Shown: piece by piece, positions 1 to 4,937 of the stretch
Numbering within the stretch: position 1 is the stretch's first letter
Layout of the letters: every line of letters starts with the position of its first letter
Program-made: the position numbers and the translations under genes
The notes under the pieces: model-generated
What the model saw: the letters and a program-made list of their open reading frames with translations, nothing else
The model's database searches: none
Told to the model about the DNA's origin: nothing
Origin: CAZQIO01 sp964593405
GTDB lineage: Bacteria; Patescibacteriota; Minisyncoccia; Minisyncoccales; GBS-2
Assembly: GCA_964593405.1 (NCBI GenBank)
Contig: CAZQIO010000031.1
Coordinates: 1 to 6,197 of the forward strand
Length of the DNA: 6,197 nt
Direction of reading: 5' to 3'

Positions 1-297
1 AATTTGGTTTTCGTCCAAACATTTAGCTCTCAATTCAATTTTTGGAGAACAGGTAGCCTTCCAATAACTTAAGCTTTCGATCATTCCAAGATTAAAAACT
101 AAATTATCTATTAAATTTTTGTCTAATTTTTTTATTTCTTTTTCTGAAATTCTCTCAATGAAAATTTCTGGTTTAAATCTTGTCAGAGATTCAATTTCAA
201 AATCGAAAGTAATTTTCATTTTGCCAAAAATGATTTTCCATTCAAAATGATGATAAATGAATTTTGGATATTTTTTTCTTAATTTTTGCCAATTCAT
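1..297 (-). CDS. murL: MurL-like UDP-MurNAc-L-Ala-L-Glu epimerase, N-terminal part (runs off left edge)
   Basis: Ninety-nine codons are open from the ATG at 297-295 to the window edge; the 3' part is missing. The protein begins MNWQKLRKKYPKFIYHHFEW. It then has a beta-rich stretch (about 22-50) and a segment at about 62-90 containing NLVFNLGMIE (65-74), SYWKATCSP (77-85) and LDENQI at the visible end. This order (aromatic beta-strand start, Leu-rich helix, S-Y-W/Y-K-A-x-C-x-P) resembles what I recall of MurL, the epimerase that turns the terminal L-Glu of UDP-MurNAc-L-Ala-L-Glu into D-Glu in Xanthomonas, and of similar proteins in Patescibacteria. The start is fixed by a 4-base ATGA overlap with the mraY stop, and a weak AGG lies 8 bases upstream. 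Neighbouring mraY, murC and carboxypeptidase genes support a peptidoglycan role. The catalytic region is not visible, so function rests on N-terminal resemblance and context. It could be a relative with another substrate. Confidence 0.6.
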   Translation of the reverse strand, partial: MNWQKLRKKYPKFIYHHFEWKIIFGKMKITFDFEIESLTRFKPEIFIERISEKEIKKLDKNLIDNLVFNLGMIESLSYWKATCSPKIELRAKCLDENQI

Positions 298-1379
298 TTT
301 AACAACCTAATTGCCACTCCCAAGATCGAAAACACTACAGATAAAATCCAAAATCTCATCGTTATTTGATAAGGAGGCCAACCTTTAGCTTCTAGATGAT
401 GATGGATGGGAGAGCAGAGAAAAATTTTCTTTTTTCTGATTTTTTTTGATAAAAGTTGCCCAATAACTGATGCTACTTCAATTACTAAAACTCCAGCAAT
501 TATCGGTAAAACCAAAACAGAGTCTGTTAAAAAAGAAACTACCGCTAAAACAACGCTCAGCCCCATAATTCCGGTTTCTCCCATGTAAAATTTGGCAGGA
601 GGAATGTTGTACCATAAAAAAGCAAACAAAGTGCCAACGATCGAGGCACAAAAAGTGGCCAAGTTTGGTTTTTGCTGGGAAAAGGCTAAAATAGAAAAGG
701 CTGTAAAAATTGAAGCAAAAACTCCACCAGCTAAACCATCAATTCCATCGACTACTCCCCCAGCCCAACAAGCCAAAGTTACTAAAACAAAAAAGGGAAT
801 AATTAATTTGCCAATTTTTAAATCTACTCCACCTGGAAAATTGAAAAGCAAAGGAAGATGGACAGTGTCCCAACCAAGTTTAAAATAAAACCAACTTCCG
901 CCAACAAGTCCAATCAAGGAAACTATCAAAAACCTTCGCCAAAAACTCATCCCTCCCCCTACATAATTTCCCTTCCCATAAACCGTTAATATATCGTCAA
1001 TCAGACCAACTATTGAGGCTGAAATGAGGGCAAAAAGAGGAAGCCAGGTTTCTTTTCTGGTCAAAAAATTTAATTTTTTTAACCACCAAATTCCAGTCAA
1101 TTGGGCCAAAAGAAAGGTAAAAAGAATAACAAAGCTGACAGTAAACCAAATTAAAATCCCACCGCCCCTTGGGACAGTAGTTTCTCTTTCTTTGTGGAGA
1201 GCTTGAAAAACTTCTGCTCTTTCTCCGCTAATTGTCGTTTCTCTTGGTTTTTGTTTAAAAAACCTAATTTTGTTTAAAAATTTAATCAAAAATGGAGAAA
1301 CAAAAAAAGACAAAGTTGCACTCAGACCGGAAAAAAATAAAACTTTTACAATGTTGAATGAAAAATCAAAAGTTTCCAT
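294..1379 (-). CDS. mraY: Phospho-N-acetylmuramoyl-pentapeptide transferase (MraY), divergent active site
   Basis: A 361-residue polytopic membrane protein, the usual length for MraY, which transfers phospho-MurNAc-pentapeptide from UDP to undecaprenyl phosphate to make lipid I. About ten hydrophobic segments are visible, the first at 12-35 and the last at 343-360. MraY marks, in order: a cytoplasmic loop with H62, K63 and VPRGGG (69-74, usually TPTMGG); the Asp pair in GLIDD (D128, D129); DGIDGLAGG (211-219); YMGETG (265-270); and SPIHHHLEAKG (323-333). The HHH box separates MraY from WecA/TagO relatives. Two departures stand out: the third catalytic Asp of the usual MGD box is Glu268, and the Asn pair of the usual NxxNxTDG box is Trp205/Gly208. 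The start is the ATG at 1379, 8 bases after the Kelch stop; a longer reading would need a TTG at 1412 inside the upstream gene. Its stop overlaps the next gene's start. Identity is firm; whether the altered motif changes activity is unknown. Confidence 0.9.
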   Translation of the reverse strand: METFDFSFNIVKVLFFSGLSATLSFFVSPFLIKFLNKIRFFKQKPRETTISGERAEVFQALHKERETTVPRGGGILIWFTVSFVILFTFLLAQLTGIWWLKKLNFLTRKETWLPLFALISASIVGLIDDILTVYGKGNYVGGGMSFWRRFLIVSLIGLVGGSWFYFKLGWDTVHLPLLFNFPGGVDLKIGKLIIPFFVLVTLACWAGGVVDGIDGLAGGVFASIFTAFSILAFSQQKPNLATFCASIVGTLFAFLWYNIPPAKFYMGETGIMGLSVVLAVVSFLTDSVLVLPIIAGVLVIEVASVIGQLLSKKIRKKKIFLCSPIHHHLEAKGWPPYQITMRFWILSVVFSILGVAIRLLK

Positions 1380-1387
1380 GGTAATTT

Positions 1388-2464
1388 TTATTCTGAAAAA
1401 CTTCCTCCCCAAATGTCATTGGCCCAAACCAAATAATCGTTAAAATCTACCATCCCACCTAAAATGAAGATTTTATCTTTAAAAACTACTCCGGCATGGT
1501 CTTCCCTGCCCTGCCAATTTGGTAGTGATTTGAGTTCATACCATTCTTGACCGTTTTCTGTGTACCAAACGTCATTTAGTCCACCATTTTTTGACCAACC
1601 ACCGATTATGAATAAGTAATTTTTGTAAACTAAGGCAACGTGACCGTGTCTGGCTGGCCAGGGTGGGTTTTCAGTTACCAAATTCCAATTAATTCCATCT
1701 TCTGAAACCCAAACATCATTTTTTATTTGCTCGCCAAAATCAATACCTCCAATTAACCATAACTTATTTTTAAAAACGGTTAAAGTATGATCGTATCTCT
1801 TTGACCAAGGAGCGCTGGAGGTTGCTTCAATCCAGTTTATCCCATCTTCAGAATACCAAACATCATTGTAAGTTTTCCTTTTATAAAAATTGACTCCCCC
1901 AACTAAAAAAAGTTTGTCTTGAAAAACAGCCACGGCGTGACCTTCTCTTTCTGGCCAGGGAGCAGACGATAAAATCAATTTCCAATTTGCTCCATCATCG
2001 GAAACCCAAACGTCGTTTTTTGTCTCACCAAATTTTTTTGTCCATCCTCCCATCAGCCAAATTTTATTTTTAAAAACAGAGGCTGCAGCCGATCTTCTCT
2101 CTCCCCAAGGTGCATTCTCAAGAACAATTTGCCAATCTTTTCCATTTTCAGAAGCCCAAACGTCACTTTTGTGAGGAAGATCTCCGTAAGGGACATTGCC
2201 AACTTTAATTTTTCCTCCGGCCACCCCTCCCATCAACCAAATTTTATCTTTAAAAACAACTGCCCAATGAGCATCCCTCCCAGACCAAGGAGCTTTTTCT
2301 GTTACTTTTTTCCATTCAAAGAAAGTAAAATTTGAATTTGTTGTATTGGCTTGAAAAGAAATTTCTTTTGGCTTTTTTTGCCAGAAAAAATAAAAAATGC
2401 CAAAAAAGACTCCACTACTCAAAAATAACAAAAAGATAAAAATTTTGAGATAATACTTATTCAT
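1388..2464 (-). CDS. Membrane-anchored six-bladed Kelch/galactose-oxidase-like beta-propeller protein
   Basis: A 358-residue protein with one N-terminal hydrophobic segment (about 6-28) followed by Lys residues and then a repeat domain filling the rest. No cleavage site is evident, so it is probably an anchor with the propeller outside the cell. Six repeats begin at about residues 58, 118, 168, 218, 268 and 316. Each follows the pattern PW-x2-R-x2-H, a strand ending V-F-K-x-K, a hydrophobic strand ending in the Kelch Gly-Gly, a variable loop, then NDVW-x-S-E-D-G-x-N-W. The last repeat stops after DIW, and its missing strand is supplied by FFEWKKV near residue 48, the usual ring closure of propellers. 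The first blade has the longest loop (about 81-99). No catalytic domain is attached. The ATG overlaps the carboxypeptidase stop (ATGA), so translation is probably coupled. Propellers of this type bind proteins or glycans; the ligand here cannot be told from sequence. Confidence 0.88.
   Translation of the reverse strand: MNKYYLKIFIFLLFLSSGVFFGIFYFFWQKKPKEISFQANTTNSNFTFFEWKKVTEKAPWSGRDAHWAVVFKDKIWLMGGVAGGKIKVGNVPYGDLPHKSDVWASENGKDWQIVLENAPWGERRSAAASVFKNKIWLMGGWTKKFGETKNDVWVSDDGANWKLILSSAPWPEREGHAVAVFQDKLFLVGGVNFYKRKTYNDVWYSEDGINWIEATSSAPWSKRYDHTLTVFKNKLWLIGGIDFGEQIKNDVWVSEDGINWNLVTENPPWPARHGHVALVYKNYLFIIGGWSKNGGLNDVWYTENGQEWYELKSLPNWQGREDHAGVVFKDKIFILGGMVDFNDYLVWANDIWGGSFSE
1409..2293 (-). repeat. 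Six tandem Kelch-type repeats within the propeller gene
   Basis: The repeat region covers protein residues 58-352. Approximate blades: 58-111, 118-161, 168-211, 218-260, 268-308 and 316-352. Period is about 44-60 residues, varying through the loop after Gly-Gly. The NDVW-x-S-x-D-G-x-N-W half is the best conserved part. At the DNA level the copies differ at many positions, including silent ones, so the array looks old and maintained by selection, not freshly duplicated. Confidence 0.85.
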
Positions 2465-3372
2465 TGATAATTCAAAATGTAATTTATCAACTTTTGCATT
2501 TCTTGAACACGATTTTCTTCTGTTTCAGTTCCTAAAATTACGTTAATGTAAAAATTTTCCCATTCGTCTTGAAAAACAAAAAGTAAACAACCCCCTGCTC
2601 TTTTTGTATAACCTGTTTTTCCACCAACTACTTTGTAACCTTCTTTTAACTTTAAATCCCAAATTCCGTTTTTTGTTTTTGGGAAGCTTTCTTTGGCAGA
2701 GATTTCAAAAATTAGAGGATGATTTTCTAAAATGTATCTTGCTAGTTTTACTAGATCTTTTGGACTGGATTGGTTAACACTGTTTCCTGTCTCAGGATCA
2801 AGACCGTGAGGGTTAAAAAATTTTGTCTTTGACAACCCCAGTTCTTTTGCCTTTTCGTTCATTTTTTGAACAAACGTTTCTAGCCCAATAACTTCAGAAA
2901 GTGCAAATGCAGCGTCGTTGCTAGAGTAAATTAGCATCAACTCTAAAAGATCTTTAACTTTCATTTCTTTTCCAATTTGAGAATCTAAGTTACCATAGCC
3001 AAGAACATTTTTTTGATTTGCTGCCAAAAAAGAAATTTTCACTAAACTATCTTGGTTGTATTTTTCTGGATTTTCCAACACAATTATTGCGTTCATTAAC
3101 TTTGTCAAAGAAGCTATTGGTAAAGCTTCATCGGAATTTTTTGCAAAAATAATTTTTTCTCTTTTTGCTTTACTCAATCTCACTGCCAAGACTGCCTTAG
3201 CTTGAATTTGAGGTTTTGTCTTTTTTGGTAGTTTAACAAAAACAAGTTCTTCATACGGTTTTGAAATTTGAGCAAAGAAAAAATTCTCCAATTTTTTTTG
3301 GGAAATGTCGAAAAAAAGTGGCAAAAATCCCAAAAAAATGCCCAAAAGAAAATGGGCAATGTTTTTTGTCAT
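2461..3372 (-). CDS. D-alanyl-D-alanine carboxypeptidase, peptidase S11 (DacA/PBP5 type), short form
   Basis: A 303-residue serine carboxypeptidase that removes the terminal D-Ala from peptidoglycan stem peptides outside the membrane. The three penicillin-binding motifs are present and well spaced: SLTK (88-91, Ser88 nucleophile and Lys91 general base), SSN (150-152) and KTG (252-254) in a GGKTGYTKRAGG context (250-261). FFNPHGLDPE (185-194) is typical of family S11. The N-terminus has one hydrophobic segment (about 6-21), which could be a signal peptide or anchor. The chain ends about 50 residues after KTG, so the C-terminal beta domain and amphipathic anchor of E. coli PBP5 (about 400 residues) are absent; membrane attachment would have to be N-terminal. 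Its ATG overlaps the aspS stop, and its stop overlaps the Kelch start, both as ATGA. There is no clear Shine-Dalgarno site, which fits coupling. A DacF-like or endopeptidase role is possible; the family is certain. Confidence 0.93.
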   Translation of the reverse strand: MTKNIAHFLLGIFLGFLPLFFDISQKKLENFFFAQISKPYEELVFVKLPKKTKPQIQAKAVLAVRLSKAKREKIIFAKNSDEALPIASLTKLMNAIIVLENPEKYNQDSLVKISFLAANQKNVLGYGNLDSQIGKEMKVKDLLELMLIYSSNDAAFALSEVIGLETFVQKMNEKAKELGLSKTKFFNPHGLDPETGNSVNQSSPKDLVKLARYILENHPLIFEISAKESFPKTKNGIWDLKLKEGYKVVGGKTGYTKRAGGCLLFVFQDEWENFYINVILGTETEENRVQEMQKLINYILNYQ

Positions 3373-4682
3373 TTTTCTTTTAGTTTTGTATCTACCCTTT
3401 GAATGTCCCTTGGAAACAGACTGGCCTCTTTTACATTTTCCAAACCCAAAATTTGTTTTGTCAGTCTTTCAGCCCCTATTGCAAAGCCTCCTTCAGGCGG
3501 CATTCCATATTTGAAAGCTTGCAAATAATAGCTAAAGTTTTTAGGGTTGATGCCAAATTTTTTCATTTTTTCCAAAAGTTTTTTGTAATCTGAAATTCTT
3601 TGCCCGCCAGTGACAATTTCCAAGCCTCTAAACAAGAGATCAAAACTCAAGGTGTATTCTGGATCTTTTGGGTCTGGCATTGTATAAAATGGCCTTTTTT
3701 GAGTCGGAAAATGGGTAATGAAAACAAATTCTGAACCGTACTTTTCTTTGACAAAATCGCAAATTTCTCTTTCGTCTTCTGGTGCCAAATCCGGCTCTTT
3801 TGTTCTATCTTTTTTTGTCCTTTTGGAAATGATCTCTTGGGCCTCTCTCAATTTCAACCTTGGAATTTTTTTAATTTTTGGCAAGCTGGCATTAAAAAGT
3901 TTCAATTCTCTCTGGCAATATTTTTCTACTCCTTTGAAAATTCCTTTGATTATTTTTTCGCAAGTTTCCATTAGTTCTTGCCAAGATTCAATGAAACCCA
4001 TTTCGCAATCTAAAGAAATAAATTCTGACAAGTGCCTTGTCGTTATTGAAGGTTCTGCTCTAAATGCTTTTGAGACGCTAAAAACCCTTTCAAAAACAGA
4101 AACTAAAATCTGCTTGTAAAGCTGGGGAGATTGAGCCAAATAGGCTTTTTTCCCATAATAGTTAACTTGGAAAAGTTCAGCCCCCCCTTCGGTGGCAGAG
4201 GCAACGATAGTTGGTGGTTCAAACTCAAAAAAGCCCAATCTTTTGCAAGTTTCTCTAAAAGAATCAATAATCACTCTTTGAACTTTGAAAATTGCCCTTT
4301 GTTTTTCGTTCCTTAAGGTTAGGGGCCTCCAATCTAAAAGTTTTGGCAAAGAAAGTTTTAAATTTTTCAAATCAAAGGGTAGAGCGTTTGCTTTTGCCAA
4401 AATTTCAATTTTTTCAGCTTTCAACTCAATCTCTCCAGTTTCCAAATTTGGATTTATCATTTCTTTTGGTCTCTCTTTTACTTCACCAAAAACTACCAAA
4501 ACGTCTTCTTCTTTTATTTGGTTGGCAATTTCTTTTTTTGCCACAATTTGCAAAATTCCAGACCTGTCTCTCAAATCTAAAAAAACAATTTTCCCATGAT
4601 CTCTTCTTGAGTTAACCCAGCCGCAAACCTTGACTTTTTTCCCAATGTATTTTTTTGCTTCTGAATTTAAAATTCTTACCAT
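3369..4682 (-). CDS. aspS: Aspartyl-tRNA synthetase, short archaeal-type (possibly Asp/Asn non-discriminating)
   Basis: A 437-residue class II synthetase that charges tRNA with aspartate in the cytoplasm. An N-terminal OB-fold anticodon-binding domain (about 1-100) begins with GKKVKVCGWVNSRRDHG and LDLRDR. The catalytic domain follows with TEGGAELF (164-171), AQSPQLYKQ (183-191), motif 2 as FRAEPSITTRHLSEF (207-221) and motif 3 as GGFAIGAERL (398-407), then SLFPRD (421-426). The roughly 130-residue GAD insertion of typical bacterial AspRS (about 590 residues) is absent, so this is the archaeal/eukaryotic-like short form; TTRHLSEFISLDCEMGF separates AspRS from AsnRS reasonably well. N24 sits after GWV, at the site that helps decide tRNA-Asp versus tRNA-Asn recognition, and is neither the His usual in discriminating nor the Trp seen in archaeal non-discriminating enzymes. 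It is the first gene of the five-gene run. The ATG at 4682 has AAAGG only 2 bases upstream, too close for a normal Shine-Dalgarno site. Confidence 0.93.
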   Translation of the reverse strand: MVRILNSEAKKYIGKKVKVCGWVNSRRDHGKIVFLDLRDRSGILQIVAKKEIANQIKEEDVLVVFGEVKERPKEMINPNLETGEIELKAEKIEILAKANALPFDLKNLKLSLPKLLDWRPLTLRNEKQRAIFKVQRVIIDSFRETCKRLGFFEFEPPTIVASATEGGAELFQVNYYGKKAYLAQSPQLYKQILVSVFERVFSVSKAFRAEPSITTRHLSEFISLDCEMGFIESWQELMETCEKIIKGIFKGVEKYCQRELKLFNASLPKIKKIPRLKLREAQEIISKRTKKDRTKEPDLAPEDEREICDFVKEKYGSEFVFITHFPTQKRPFYTMPDPKDPEYTLSFDLLFRGLEIVTGGQRISDYKKLLEKMKKFGINPKNFSYYLQAFKYGMPPEGGFAIGAERLTKQILGLENVKEASLFPRDIQRVDTKLKEK

Positions 4683-4686
4683 TGCC

Positions 4687-4715
4687 TTTATTTTATCAAA
4701 CTCTAATGTTAAAAT
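4687..4715 (+). promoter_or_regulatory. Candidate promoter for the small Cys-rich gene
   Basis: TAAAAT at 4710-4715 lies 6 bases before the ATG at 4722. A weak TTTATT (4687-4692) is 17 bases further upstream. No Shine-Dalgarno site lies between, so this message may also be leaderless. The only intergenic DNA available to this gene is the 39 bases shared with aspS, so some promoter should lie here or within the aspS 5' end; the exact boxes are uncertain. Confidence 0.3.
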
Positions 4716-4719
4716 TCAA
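4690..4719 (-). promoter_or_regulatory. Candidate promoter for aspS and the downstream wall-gene run
   Basis: On the minus strand TTGAAT (4719-4714) is followed after 18 bases by TAAAAT (4695-4690), a fair match to a sigma-70-type promoter. The -10 end lies 7 bases before the aspS ATG, so transcription would begin at or next to the start codon, giving a leaderless or nearly leaderless message. In such A+T-rich DNA matches of this quality also arise by chance. Confidence 0.35.
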
Positions 4720-4721
4720 AT

Positions 4722-4937
4722 ATGGAAAAATTTTATTGTCCAGATTGTCAAAAAATTTTTGAGGCCGAGGGAAAAAAGAAAGAATGGCAAAGCTCAGTTT
4801 TTGGTCCTTGTTGGAAAATTTTTGCTCAATGCCCAGTCTGCCACAAAGAGTGCCAAGAATACAGACCGTCTGGTTTAACTCAAAAAGGAAATTCTTGTTC
4901 AGGAAAAACTTGCAGTCTTTGCCGAGGTTGCGCTTGA
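4722..4937 (+). CDS. Small zinc-ribbon-like protein with Cys-rich C-terminus, function unknown
   Basis: A 71-residue protein with ten cysteines (6, 9, 30, 37, 40, 44, 59, 64, 67, 70). CPDC (6-9) and CPVC (37-40) form a treble of knuckles typical of zinc ribbons, with HKEC (41-44) just after. FEAEGKKKEWQ (13-23) and GPCW (28-31) lie between. The C-terminal 13 residues carry a second cluster spaced C-x4-C-x2-C-x2-C, which might bind another metal ion. There is no membrane segment. It resembles short zinc-ribbon proteins I associate with Patescibacteria, but I cannot name a family or function. The paired-knuckle spacing is the main argument that this is a true gene and not chance; the murC frame stops before most of it and no minus-strand gene competes for 4722-4898. 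It diverges from aspS and its last 12 codons plus stop lie antisense to the end of murC. It is the only plus-strand gene here. Confidence 0.8.
   Translation: MEKFYCPDCQKIFEAEGKKKEWQSSVFGPCWKIFAQCPVCHKECQEYRPSGLTQKGNSCSGKTCSLCRGCA
4899..4937. other. 39-base tail-to-tail antisense overlap of murC and the Cys-rich gene
   Basis: The two reading frames overlap over exactly 13 codons and are in complementary codon register, codon facing codon. The plus-strand stop TGA faces a murC Ser codon (TCA), and the murC stop TGA faces Ser60 (TCA) of the small protein. The three Cys TGC/TGT codons of the terminal cluster face Ala or Thr codons of the murC tail. Both transcripts would end converging here. Confidence 0.85.

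Noticed and set aside
1403..1410. Strong Shine-Dalgarno-like GGGGAGGA on the minus strand upstream of mraY
   Set aside because: It lies about 24 bases before the ATG, too far, and simply encodes Trp-Gly-Gly of the Kelch C-terminus. No ATG, GTG or TTG sits at a proper distance.
1380..1412. Longer MraY start at TTG 1412, adding 11 residues
   Set aside because: The extension lies inside the Kelch gene, uses TTG and adds a charged non-conserved leader. The ATG at 1379 gives a normal MraY N-terminus.
1409..2293. Tandem repeats as a CRISPR-like or mobile array
   Set aside because: Repeat units stay in one reading frame, vary in length at loops and encode propeller blades. They are protein repeats.
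3718..4119. 133-codon plus-strand open frame opposite aspS, and similar ones at 4285-4615 and 592-888
   Set aside because: They are antisense to strongly conserved motifs of AspRS and MraY and have no recognisable domain. Open antisense frames are common opposite such coding sequence.
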